Made by a program: the position numbers and the translations under genes
The notes under the pieces: generated by a model
The model's database searches: none
Seen by the model: the letters and a program-made list of their open reading frames with translations, nothing else
What the model was told of the DNA's origin: nothing
Shown: positions 45,853 to 57,179 of the stretch, in pieces
Layout: each line of letters starts with the position of its first letter
Numbering within the stretch: the stretch's first letter is position 1
NCBI RefSeq assembly: GCF_001678945.1
Contig: NZ_CP015124.1
Location: forward strand, 248,001-312,000
From: Phaeobacter gallaeciensis
GTDB taxonomy: Bacteria; Pseudomonadota; Alphaproteobacteria; Rhodobacterales; Rhodobacteraceae
DNA: 64,000 nt
Direction: 5' to 3'

Positions 45853-45888
45853 TCTATGTTGCCGCCAAAGCGTATAGGGAGGAATCCG

Positions 45889-47388
45889 ATGCAAGAACTC
45901 ACCCATTATATCAACGGCGAACACGTCAAAGGCACGTCCGGCCGTTTTGCAGATGTCTTCAACCCGGCAACCGGTGAAGTGCAAGCCAAAGTGCCGCTGG
46001 CCTCTAAGGACGAGATGGAACAGGCAGTGGCCATCGCAGCCGCCGCACAGCCCGCATGGGCCGCCGTCAACCCGCAGCGCCGCGCTCGCGTCATGATGAA
46101 ATTCGTCGACCTGCTGAACCGCGACATGGACAAGCTGGCCGAAGCGCTGAGCCGCGAGCACGGTAAGACCCTGCCCGATGCGGCTGGCGACGTGCAGCGT
46201 GGTCTGGAAGTGGTCGAATACTGCATCGGCGCGCCGGAACTGCTGAAAGGTGACTACACCGACAGCGCCGGTCCCGGCATCGACATGTATTCCATGCGTC
46301 AGGCCCTGGGCGTGACCGCAGGTATCACCCCGTTTAACTTCCCGGCGATGATCCCGATGTGGATGTTTGCCCCGGCCATCGCCTGCGGCAACGCCTTCAT
46401 CTTGAAACCGTCCGAGCGTGACCCGTCGGTTCCGCTGATGCTGGCAGAACTGATGGAAGAAGCCGGTCTGCCCAAAGGTATCCTGCAGGTCGTCAACGGC
46501 GACAAGGAAGCCGTGGACGCGATCCTTTACAACGACACCATCCAGTCGGTTGGCTTCGTGGGTTCCACCCCGATTGCCGAATACATCTACGGCACCGGCT
46601 GTGCGCAAGGTAAGCGCGTACAGTGCTTTGGCGGCGCCAAAAACCACATGATCATTATGCCCGATGCAGACATGGATCAGGCCGCAGACGCGCTGATCGG
46701 CGCAGGCTACGGTGCTGCTGGTGAACGCTGCATGGCAATCTCGGTTGCGGTTCCTGTCGGTGAAGAAACCGCCGACCGCCTGATCGACAAGCTGGTGCCG
46801 CGCATCGAAAAGCTGAAAGTCGGCCCCTACACGGCAGGCAACGATGTGGACTATGGTCCCGTTGTCACCGCCGCCGCCAAGGAAAACATCCTGCGGCTGG
46901 TAGAATCCGGTGTCGAGCAAGGCGCAAAGCTGGTGGTCGATGGCCGTGACTTCAACCTGCAGGGTTATGAAGACGGCTTCTTTGTCGGCCCGCACCTGTT
47001 CGACAACGTCACCACCGACATGGATATCTACAAGAAAGAGATCTTTGGCCCGGTTCTGTCCACCGTGCGCGCCAAGACCTACGAAGAAGCGCTTGGCTAT
47101 GCCATGGACCACGAGTACGGCAACGGCACCGCGATCTTTACCCGCGACGGCGACACCGCGCGCGATTTTGCCAACCGGATCAACATCGGCATGGTCGGCA
47201 TCAACGTGCCGATCCCGGTTCCGCTGGCCTATCACACCTTTGGTGGCTGGAAGAAATCCGCATTCGGCGACCTGAACCAGCACGGCCCGGACGCCTTCAA
47301 GTTCTACACCCGGACCAAGACCATCACCTCGCGCTGGCCCTCGGGTATTCGCGAAGGCGGCGAGTTCAACTTCAAGCCGATGGACTGA
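45889..47388 (+). CDS. mmsA: CoA-acylating methylmalonate-semialdehyde dehydrogenase
   Basis: 499 aa, usual length. It is an aldehyde dehydrogenase that turns methylmalonate semialdehyde from valine, or malonate semialdehyde from inositol, into propionyl- or acetyl-CoA. Hallmarks are the N-terminal THYINGEHVKGTSGRF, GVTAGITPFNFPAMIPMWMF, the catalytic Cys in GAAGERCMAISVAV and PIPVPLAYHTFGGWKKS. AGGGAGGAA precedes the ATG at 45889; the open frame to 45586 overlaps the LysR gene and is not family-like. It is 2.9 kb from the other valine genes, with two unrelated genes between. Confidence 0.95.
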   Translation: MQELTHYINGEHVKGTSGRFADVFNPATGEVQAKVPLASKDEMEQAVAIAAAAQPAWAAVNPQRRARVMMKFVDLLNRDMDKLAEALSREHGKTLPDAAGDVQRGLEVVEYCIGAPELLKGDYTDSAGPGIDMYSMRQALGVTAGITPFNFPAMIPMWMFAPAIACGNAFILKPSERDPSVPLMLAELMEEAGLPKGILQVVNGDKEAVDAILYNDTIQSVGFVGSTPIAEYIYGTGCAQGKRVQCFGGAKNHMIIMPDADMDQAADALIGAGYGAAGERCMAISVAVPVGEETADRLIDKLVPRIEKLKVGPYTAGNDVDYGPVVTAAAKENILRLVESGVEQGAKLVVDGRDFNLQGYEDGFFVGPHLFDNVTTDMDIYKKEIFGPVLSTVRAKTYEEALGYAMDHEYGNGTAIFTRDGDTARDFANRINIGMVGINVPIPVPLAYHTFGGWKKSAFGDLNQHGPDAFKFYTRTKTITSRWPSGIREGGEFNFKPMD

Positions 47389-47410
47389 TCTAGGATCTCA
47401 TACCGACATG

Positions 47411-47446
47411 CAAAGCCCTGGCCGAAACGCCGGGGCTTTGTTTTTT
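47411..47446 (+). terminator. Terminator after mmsA
   Basis: CAAAGCCCTGGC and GCCGGGGCTTTG form a 12-bp stem with one G-U pair and a 6-nt loop, followed by six T, 23 bp after the stop. Confidence 0.9.
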
Positions 47447-47643
47447 GCTTTCCTCCACGGGAGTGCCGCGATATCGGGCAGCGGCAGGCAATTGTTGCGC
47501 CAGGCCCCGGACCGCATGAACACAAATTCGTGAGGCCACCAAAACCCTCCGGAAACCACTGGCCAAATTCGCTGAAGTGAATATGTTCCCGGACAGACCC
47601 CGAACGAAACCGAGCAGTTTCGACACAGAATACAGGAGGCACC

Positions 47644-48240
47644 ATGACACAACGGATCACCCGCCGGAGCACAATCCTTGGGCTAGCAGGGGCTTTGGCG
47701 ACCCCGACACTCCTACGCGCGCAATCCACTGATGCCTTCCCCGCCGATGAGGCACCGATCCGCGATCAGACGGCGGTAAAAAGGAACATCTCGGCCTTTA
47801 CGCAGCAAAACTGGCAGGATCATTTCGACGAGCTAGGTGTGGGCTGCCTGCTGGCGGATGTTGCCTCGCGTGCGGTGCATTACTGGGGCGGCGACGGCGA
47901 AAGTTACCGTCTTTTCCCCTCTTCCGTGCCGATGAGCGACGAGCTGACCAAGCGCGGCTATACCAAGGTCGTGCGCAAGGCAAAGAATCCCGGCTGGACC
48001 CCGACCGCCAATATGCGCGAACGCGACCCCACTCTGCCCCGATATATGGAAGGCGGCCCGGGCAACCCGCTGGGCACCCGCGCCATGTATCTGACCTGGC
48101 CGGCCTATCTGGTGCATGGCACCCATGACACCCGCAAGATCGGGCGACAAAGCTCATCCGGCTGTATCGGTCTTTACAACCAGCACGTCGAGGAACTCTA
48201 CGAACTGGTTGAGATCGGAACGCAGGTGCGGATCCTTTAG
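47644..48240 (+). CDS. L,D-transpeptidase (YkuD family), secreted
   Basis: 198 aa. The first ~27 residues (RRSTILGLAGALATPTLLRAQ) look like a signal peptide with an N-terminal twin-arginine pair. The catalytic signature HGTHDTRKIGRQSSSGCIGL, with His and the nucleophile Cys, is near residues 155-175. Such enzymes form 3-3 crosslinks in peptidoglycan or attach proteins to it. AGGAGGCACC precedes the ATG. The gene is single, after the mmsA terminator and convergent with the OGT-like gene 20 bp away. Confidence 0.9.
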   Translation: MTQRITRRSTILGLAGALATPTLLRAQSTDAFPADEAPIRDQTAVKRNISAFTQQNWQDHFDELGVGCLLADVASRAVHYWGGDGESYRLFPSSVPMSDELTKRGYTKVVRKAKNPGWTPTANMRERDPTLPRYMEGGPGNPLGTRAMYLTWPAYLVHGTHDTRKIGRQSSSGCIGLYNQHVEELYELVEIGTQVRIL

Positions 48241-48260
48241 GATCCGCACAGTGGCCTCTG

Positions 48261-50054
48261 TCAGTTCAGGGACAGGTGCTTGGGCTTGTATCCTTCCTCA
48301 TAGCGCAGGATTGCCTTTTCCATCAGGTTCTCGAAGTCGCGAACATACTGCTCCGAGTCATACAGCGGAGTGGTCCAGAGATTGTCCTTGAGACGCTGTT
48401 TAATCTCGTTCAGAGCATCACGATCCGTCGCTAGTTTGTACGCTAGGTCGTAATATTCCTCTTTTGTCTCGGTCACCAGATCCGGGCACCCTATTGCGGT
48501 GACGATGCTGGCTGCGACACGTGCAGCGAACTGTTTGCCAGCCTTGGTCACGATTGGCAGCCCGGACCAGACCGCCTCACTTGCGGTGGTATGGGCGTTA
48601 CAGTTGAACGCATCCAGGAACAGATCTGCCCGCCCCATCCGGCTCACGTGTTCTACCATGGAAACCCTTGCCGCGAACACAAGCCGTTCGGGTCCGATCC
48701 CGCGTGCTTTCGCCTCCCGTAGCAGGTTCTCCTGAATGGTGATGGTCGGCGCAAAAAGCCAAAGCACACTGTCCGGCACATTGTGGAGAAGCTTCGTCCA
48801 GACATCGAACTCGGCCGGTGTGACCTTGTTCGGGTTGTTAAGGCTGCAAAACACAAACGCATCTTCCGGAAGCCCCAGTTCAGCGCGAGTAGGCATATCC
48901 GGCGAATGCTCCCTTGTGTTGTCATTCACCTGATAACAGTTGGGCATATAGAGGATTTTTTCACTGAAGTGCTGACGCAGCGATGGCGGCACCGTAATTT
49001 CATCACCAATGAAATAGTCCATCGTCGGCAAGCCGCTCGTTCCCGGATAGCCGAGGAAAGCAACCTGAACCGGCGCCACCCGCTCTGCAAATGCAGCCAG
49101 CCTCGCGCCTTTCGTATAGGTTTTCATGTCGATTGCGATGTCGACGCCATCCTTGCGCGCCAATTCAGCCATTTCATGATCACTGATATCGCGCACGTTG
49201 TGATAGATATCCGCGCTCTCTTCCACTTGCAGTCGCACGGCACTATTTCCCGAACTGCCATAGTCATAGATGATAACCTCAAAGCGCTCACGATCTATTA
49301 GATCAAAGAACCGTCCCATCAGGAGCATTGTGGCGTGATCCCTGAAGTCGTCGGAAAAGAAACCGATCCGGATTTTCCGTCCGTGAACGCTGGTCCGGGA
49401 GAAACGCTTGTTTTCCTTAATCCTTTTCATCAAATCTCTACACCGCGCTTTGACGCGCACCTTGTGCAACGCCGGATCGTCCGTCAGACCCAAAAGCGTA
49501 AATGGCTGCACATCCAGGGGACACCTATCGCCCAAGCGCAAAATCTGCGGCAGCCGGTCAAAGAAACTCCAGTCGCTGTCCTTCATACTGTTATGAGCCC
49601 AGTTATAACCAGAATAGGCATCACTCGGATCGGTATTATGTGCTGCCTGGAAAAAACCTTTGGCATCGTGGGAGTTCCCCATGAGGCCCAGCAGGCTTCC
49701 GATCGAGTTCAACACTTGAGTGTCCAGAGGGTTGACACCCATTGCAGTCATGTAGGTTAAAAGCGCGTTATCCTTATCATCCTGCTGCAGGTAAACATCG
49801 CCTGAAAGCCGAAGAAGGACGATGTCTTCGGGATAGATCGACAGAGCCTCGTCAAGCATGGCACGTGCGGCGTTGTAGTCGAGCGAGACCACCAGATCCA
49901 TCGCGTCGTCAATGTACTTCCGCGCAGTTTTTACCGTGCCAGCCTGACTGCCTTGCTGAATTCCAGCCTTCTTTTGCGTTTCGAACATCGCCAACCCTGC
50001 TGTTACCGACTGATTCGACGCGTTTTTCTGAAATTGGAAATCGAATTTTGACAT
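48261..50054 (-). CDS. TPR-containing O-GlcNAc-transferase-like glycosyltransferase (GT41)
   Basis: 597 aa. The N-terminal ~60 residues are polar, TPR-like helical repeats fill about residues 40-170 (DYNAARAMLDEALSIYPEDI, then a unit ending MTAMGVNPLDTQVLN), and the rest matches the catalytic half of OGT/SPINDLY proteins: IGFFSDDFRDHATM, the QVAFLGYPGTSGLPTMDY signature, FCSLNNPNKVTP and DAFNCNAHTTASEAVWSGLP. It should move a sugar from a nucleotide donor to protein or another acceptor in the cytoplasm. GGAAGAGA precedes the ATG at 50052-50054. By eye it uses more A/T at third positions than its neighbours, and it splits the valine genes. Confidence 0.82.
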   Translation of the reverse strand: MSKFDFQFQKNASNQSVTAGLAMFETQKKAGIQQGSQAGTVKTARKYIDDAMDLVVSLDYNAARAMLDEALSIYPEDIVLLRLSGDVYLQQDDKDNALLTYMTAMGVNPLDTQVLNSIGSLLGLMGNSHDAKGFFQAAHNTDPSDAYSGYNWAHNSMKDSDWSFFDRLPQILRLGDRCPLDVQPFTLLGLTDDPALHKVRVKARCRDLMKRIKENKRFSRTSVHGRKIRIGFFSDDFRDHATMLLMGRFFDLIDRERFEVIIYDYGSSGNSAVRLQVEESADIYHNVRDISDHEMAELARKDGVDIAIDMKTYTKGARLAAFAERVAPVQVAFLGYPGTSGLPTMDYFIGDEITVPPSLRQHFSEKILYMPNCYQVNDNTREHSPDMPTRAELGLPEDAFVFCSLNNPNKVTPAEFDVWTKLLHNVPDSVLWLFAPTITIQENLLREAKARGIGPERLVFAARVSMVEHVSRMGRADLFLDAFNCNAHTTASEAVWSGLPIVTKAGKQFAARVAASIVTAIGCPDLVTETKEEYYDLAYKLATDRDALNEIKQRLKDNLWTTPLYDSEQYVRDFENLMEKAILRYEEGYKPKHLSLN

Positions 50055-50290
50055 GGATCTCTTCCGAAGTTCTGACAGTTCTATGATACCGTTCGCCGGC
50101 ACATGGGCTTGGCTGCACTCTATGGCCGCGGTTCCTAAGAATTGGTTTCCGAAATCAAAATTCGCCTTAAAGGTGTGCCGCAGCCATTCCTGCAGCACGG
50201 CTTTGCAATTGCACAGCTTGCTCTGAGAGGCGCCTGCGGATAAGTAAATAAACAACCGTTCAATTCACACCGCGCCAGGGAGGACACGAC

Positions 50291-51436
50291 GTGGATTTCG
50301 CTTTGACAGAAGAACAGACCGCCATTTTTGACATGGCTCATGCCTTTGGTCAGGACAACATCGCCCCCTTTGCCCGCCAGTGGGAAGCCGAAGGCACCAT
50401 TCCCAAGGATCTGTGGCCCAAGGTCGGTGAGTTGGGCTTTGGTGGGCTTTACGTCAGCGAAGAAGGCGGCGGATCCGCTCTGACGCGTCTTGACGCCACG
50501 CTGGTGTTTGAGGCGCTGTCGATGGCCTGCCCCTCGGTCGCGGCCTTCCTGTCGATCCACAACATGTGCGCCAAGATGCTGGACACCTTTGCCAGCGACG
50601 AGATGAAGGCCCGCGTGATGCCCGACGTTCTGACCCTCAACACGGTGCTCTCCTACTGCCTGACGGAACCCGGTTCGGGGTCCGACGCGGCGGCGCTGAA
50701 AACCCGCGCTGAAAAGACCAACGAAGGCTACACCCTGAATGGCACCAAGGCGTTCATCTCGGGCGGCGGATATTCCGACGCCTATGTCTGCATGGTGCGC
50801 ACCGGCGAGGATGGTCCCAAGGGGATTTCCACCGTCTATGTCGAAGACGGCACCCCCGGCCTGTCCTTTGGTGGGCTTGAGGACAAGATGGGCTGGAAGA
50901 GCCAGCCAACCGCGCAGGTTCAGTTCGACGATTGCAAGATCCCCGCGAACAAGCTTGTAGGCGAAGAAGGCAAGGGCTTCAAATACGCCATGATGGGCCT
51001 TGATGGCGGACGCCTGAACATTGCGTCTTGCTCGCTCGGTGCTGCGCAGACCGCGCTCAACATGACCCTGCAATACATGAGCGAGCGCAAAGCCTTTGGC
51101 CAGTCGATCGACCAGTTCCAGGGGCTTCAGTTCCGCCTTGCGGATATGGAGATTGAACTGCAGGCCGCGCGTACTTTCCTGCGTCAGGCGGCGTGGAAGC
51201 TGGACCAGGGCGCACCGGATGCGACCAAGTTCTGCGCCATGGCCAAGAAATTCGTCACCGAAGCGGGATCTAAGATCGTCGATCAGTGCCTGCAGCTGCA
51301 CGGTGGTTATGGCTATCTGGCGGATTACGGCATCGAGAAACTGGTGCGCGATCTGCGGGTGCACCAGATCCTTGAGGGCACCAATGAGATCATGCGCGTG
51401 ATCGTGGCCCGCCACATGCTGTCTGAAAACCGCTGA
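50291..51436 (+). CDS. Acyl-CoA dehydrogenase, probable isobutyryl-CoA dehydrogenase
   Basis: 381 aa from GTG 50291 with GGGAGG upstream. FAD/acyl-CoA motifs are normal: YCLTEPGSGSDAAALKTRA, FISGGGYSDAY, and the catalytic Glu in ILEGTNEIMRVIVARHML. Its place directly before 3-hydroxyisobutyryl-CoA hydrolase and mmsB genes points to valine breakdown, with oxidation of isobutyryl-CoA to methacrylyl-CoA. Other short branched acyl-CoA substrates cannot be excluded from sequence alone. Confidence 0.88.
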   Translation: MDFALTEEQTAIFDMAHAFGQDNIAPFARQWEAEGTIPKDLWPKVGELGFGGLYVSEEGGGSALTRLDATLVFEALSMACPSVAAFLSIHNMCAKMLDTFASDEMKARVMPDVLTLNTVLSYCLTEPGSGSDAAALKTRAEKTNEGYTLNGTKAFISGGGYSDAYVCMVRTGEDGPKGISTVYVEDGTPGLSFGGLEDKMGWKSQPTAQVQFDDCKIPANKLVGEEGKGFKYAMMGLDGGRLNIASCSLGAAQTALNMTLQYMSERKAFGQSIDQFQGLQFRLADMEIELQAARTFLRQAAWKLDQGAPDATKFCAMAKKFVTEAGSKIVDQCLQLHGGYGYLADYGIEKLVRDLRVHQILEGTNEIMRVIVARHMLSENR

Positions 51437-51444
51437 GGTCTGGG

Positions 51445-52485
51445 ATGAGCGATATCGACATTCGCGTGACCGGCTCAGCGGGCCGGATCACCCTCACCCG
51501 CGAAAAGGCCCTGAACGCCCTGTCCTATGACATGTGCATGGCCATTGATGCGGCATTGAAGGACTGGGCAACCAATGATGCGGTCAAAATCGTCGTCATC
51601 GATGCAAGCGGCGAAAAGGCCTTTTGCGCTGGTGGTGACATTGCCGAGCTTTATGCCACCGGCACCAAGGGCAATTACGGCTATGGGCGCACCTTCTGGC
51701 GCGACGAATACCGCCTGAACGCGCGGATCTTTGAATACCCGAAACCTGTGGTCAGCTTCCTGCAAGGCTTCACCATGGGCGGCGGCGTCGGCATCGGCTG
51801 CCACGGCACTCATCGGATCGTCTGCGAGAGCAGCCAGATCTCCATGCCCGAGACTGGCATCGGCCTGATCCCCGACGTGGGCGGCACGCTGATCCTGGCG
51901 CTGGCGCCCGGGCGCTTAGGCGAATACCTCGGTCTGACTGCGGGCCGGATGAAGGCCGCCGACGCGATCTACGCCGGTTTTGCCGACCACTATATCCCGC
52001 AGGAGAAATGGCCCGGGCTAATCACCGCGCTGGAGCAGGACGGCAACCCTGATATTCTGGCAAACGCCGCCGAGGCCGCGCCCGATGGCACACTGGAGGC
52101 CATGCAGGGTGATATCGACCAGCTGTTTGCCGGGGAAACCCTGAATGACATCCTGACCGTCCTCGAACAGGACGGCTCGGAGTTCGCCACCACCGCGCAA
52201 AAGCCGCTGATGCGCAATTCGCCGCTGTCCATGGCCGCGACCGTGGAAATCCTGCACCGGCTGCGGGGCGCGACCCTGACCATCCGCAAGGCGCTGGATC
52301 TGGAGTATCGCTTTACCTACCGGTCGATGGAAAAAGGCGACTTTCTGGAAGGCATCCGGGCCCAGATCATTGACAAGGACCGCCAGCCCAAGTGGCAATA
52401 CGCGGACCGCTCCGTGCCAGCCGTTGCCGTCAGCCAGATGCTGATGCCGCTGGGCGCAGACGCACTGACATTTGAGGAGGAGTAA
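51445..52485 (+). CDS. 3-hydroxyisobutyryl-CoA hydrolase (enoyl-CoA hydratase family)
   Basis: 346 aa, longer than plain enoyl-CoA hydratases (about 260) and equal to HIBCH proteins. The oxyanion-hole segments KAFCAGGDIAELY and GFTMGGGVGIG and the catalytic Glu and Asp in MPETGIGLIPDVGG are present. It frees 3-hydroxyisobutyrate from CoA, which is then oxidised by the product of the next gene. It begins 8 bp after the acyl-CoA dehydrogenase stop. Confidence 0.9.
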   Translation: MSDIDIRVTGSAGRITLTREKALNALSYDMCMAIDAALKDWATNDAVKIVVIDASGEKAFCAGGDIAELYATGTKGNYGYGRTFWRDEYRLNARIFEYPKPVVSFLQGFTMGGGVGIGCHGTHRIVCESSQISMPETGIGLIPDVGGTLILALAPGRLGEYLGLTAGRMKAADAIYAGFADHYIPQEKWPGLITALEQDGNPDILANAAEAAPDGTLEAMQGDIDQLFAGETLNDILTVLEQDGSEFATTAQKPLMRNSPLSMAATVEILHRLRGATLTIRKALDLEYRFTYRSMEKGDFLEGIRAQIIDKDRQPKWQYADRSVPAVAVSQMLMPLGADALTFEEE

Positions 52486-52488
52486 CCC

Positions 52489-53361
52489 ATGAAGATCGGA
52501 TTTATCGGCCTTGGCAATATGGGCGGCCCGATGGCGGCCAACCTTGCCGCTGCAGGCCATGATGTCACCGGCTTTGACATGGCAGAGGTCAAGGTCGAGG
52601 GCGTCACCATGGCCCCATCCGGGGCCGAAGCCGCCAAGGACGCCGACGTGGTCATCACCATGCTGCCCAACGGCCAGATCCTGCGCAGCGTTGCGGATGA
52701 GATCATCCCGGCGATGAAAGCGGGCGCGGCCTTCGTGGACTGCTCTACCGTAGACGTGGATTCCGCCCGCGCCGTAGCAGAGCAAGCCGCCGTGGCAGGC
52801 CTGTTGCCCGTGGATGCGCCGGTTTCGGGCGGCATCGGCGGCGCCGCGGGCGGTACGCTGACCTTCATGGCCGGCGGCTCGGCTGAGGCCTTCGAGAAGG
52901 CAAAGCCGCTGTTTGACATCATGGGGCAGAAGGCCGTGCATTGCGGCGATGCGGGCGCCGGTCAGGCAGCCAAGATCTGCAACAACATGATCCTAGGCGT
53001 CACCATGATCGCCACCTGCGAAGCCTTTGCACTCGCCGACAAGCTGGGGCTGGACCGGCAGAAAATGTTCGATGTGGTCTCCACCTCCTCGGGCTACAGC
53101 TGGACCATGAACGCCTATTGCCCGGCGCCGGGCGTCGGCCCGCAATCGCCCGCCGACAACGATTACAAGCCCGGTTTCGCGGCCGAGCTGATGCTGAAGG
53201 ACCTGCGCTTGTCACAGCAAGCAGCAGACAGCGCCGATGCGGATACACCGATGGGCCAGCTCGCACAGGCGCTTTATGCGCAATTCGTCGAGAACGAGGA
53301 CGGCATGGGCATGGATTTCTCGGCCATGCTGCCCCGGTTCGAAAAACGCAGCCGCGACTAA
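52489..53361 (+). CDS. mmsB: 3-hydroxyisobutyrate dehydrogenase
   Basis: 290 aa of the beta-hydroxyacid dehydrogenase family: IGFIGLGNMGGPMAANLA for NAD binding, DAPVSGGIGGAAGGTLTFM for substrate binding and the catalytic Lys in GAGQAAKICNNM. It makes methylmalonate semialdehyde, the substrate of MmsA. A GAGGAGGAGT overlapping the end of the preceding gene is its ribosome binding site. A terminator follows. Confidence 0.94.
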   Translation: MKIGFIGLGNMGGPMAANLAAAGHDVTGFDMAEVKVEGVTMAPSGAEAAKDADVVITMLPNGQILRSVADEIIPAMKAGAAFVDCSTVDVDSARAVAEQAAVAGLLPVDAPVSGGIGGAAGGTLTFMAGGSAEAFEKAKPLFDIMGQKAVHCGDAGAGQAAKICNNMILGVTMIATCEAFALADKLGLDRQKMFDVVSTSSGYSWTMNAYCPAPGVGPQSPADNDYKPGFAAELMLKDLRLSQQAADSADADTPMGQLAQALYAQFVENEDGMGMDFSAMLPRFEKRSRD

Positions 53362-53394
53362 GGCACAGCAACAGATCAGTTGCCGATCAAATAC

Positions 53395-53424
53395 AGGGGC
53401 GGACCGGATGGTGCCGCCCCTTTT
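53395..53424 (+). terminator. Terminator after the valine operon
   Basis: AGGGGCGG (53395-53402) and CCGCCCCT (53414-53421) form an 8-bp stem, closed by a T-rich tail, 33 bp after the mmsB stop. Confidence 0.75.
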
Positions 53425-53495
53425 CATTGACCCACATCATGTTCGACCGTCCTGACGCCGGGTATTCTCTGCCCATAACGAGGAAAGGACATGCC

Positions 53496-53687
53496 ATGTT
53501 TGCAAACAACGTTGGGGGTCTGGACAAGATCCTGCGCATTGTCATCGGCGCATTGCTGATCGTAGGCGCGCTGATGGGCTATGGCTGGTGGATGTGGATC
53601 GGCGTGGTGCCGCTGGTGACGGGTCTGCTCGGGACCTGCCCTCTGTATTCCATCCTTGGCGTCAATACCTGCCCGATGAAGAAATAG
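53496..53687 (+). CDS. DUF2892 small membrane protein, 63 aa
   Basis: ATG 53496 after AGGAAAGGA gives MFANNVGGLDKILRIVIGAL, a second helix (WWMWIGVVPLVTGLLG) and the family ending CPLYSILGVNTC. This is the DUF2892 fold, found alone or fused to rhodanese domains (YgaP). Two membrane helices and two conserved cysteines are visible; the role is not known. The gene is single. Confidence 0.85.
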   Translation: MFANNVGGLDKILRIVIGALLIVGALMGYGWWMWIGVVPLVTGLLGTCPLYSILGVNTCPMKK

Positions 53688-53838
53688 CTACCGCTGGGGA
53701 TTTGGTCGACTGGTCACCCGGATTTGGCTGCAATCTGCCGCTTTGATCCGGCCAATCGGCAAGATCAGGCTGAACAGCTGCGCCTAGATGGTTTCGCAGG
53801 GAAGGCACCGGCTTGGCGCGCTATCCTTTGCGCTGACC

Positions 53839-53855
53839 GCCAATCAACGATTGGC
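53839..53855. promoter_or_regulatory. GCCAATC-aac-GATTGGC inverted repeat
   Basis: Perfect 7-bp arms with a 3-nt spacer, 23 bp upstream of the start of the small secreted protein gene. It may be an operator or a small RNA hairpin near the ribosome binding site. Confidence 0.35.
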
Positions 53856-53878
53856 ACAAAGCACAGGAAAGGAGCGTC

Positions 53879-54193
53879 ATGCGTTTCATCATCACTGCTG
53901 TCATTCTCGGCCTCAGCCTCCCCGCCGCCAGTTTCGGCGCGCCAAAGGGCTGTCCGCCGGGCCTGGCCAAGAAATCCGTGCCCTGCGTGCCCCCCGGTCA
54001 GGTGGGCAAGCACCGCGGTCCTCATGCCGTGGGGGACAGGCTGATGAACTACATCATTCTGCGCGACCCCAAGCGGTACAGGCTGGACCCGAGGTACACC
54101 TATTACCGCAGCGACGGCTATCTCTATCGGGTCGATCCTGAAACCCGCAAGGTTCTGAACCTGATCGGTGCGGTTGCAGACATCTTGGAATAG
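53879..54193 (+). CDS. Small secreted protein, RcnB-like
   Basis: 104 aa. MRFIITAVILGLSLPAASFG is a signal peptide. The mature part begins APKGCPPGLAKKSVPCVPPG, with two Cys that could form a disulfide, and ends with a YTYYRSDGYLYRVDPETRKV stretch like RcnB/DUF-type periplasmic proteins. AAAGGAGCGTC precedes the ATG. No function is assigned; the RcnB likeness (nickel/cobalt homeostasis) is weak. It stands alone, convergent with uvrA. Confidence 0.72.
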   Translation: MRFIITAVILGLSLPAASFGAPKGCPPGLAKKSVPCVPPGQVGKHRGPHAVGDRLMNYIILRDPKRYRLDPRYTYYRSDGYLYRVDPETRKVLNLIGAVADILE

Positions 54194-54223
54194 TCTGAGC
54201 CGCGCCCACAGGGAGAGGCTGCC

Positions 54224-57085
<2,862 letters not shown>

Positions 57086-57179
57086 GGAACCCCCGTTATC
57101 CGCGCCCCGGCCTGCACCGGTCGCCCGACCCTACAGATAGGCAAAGCTTTCCGAGTCTCCAACCCAAAATCGAGAACGT

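Noticed and set aside
45775-47283. 502-codon minus-strand frame
   Set aside because: Antisense to mmsA in a mirror frame; composition of a shadow.
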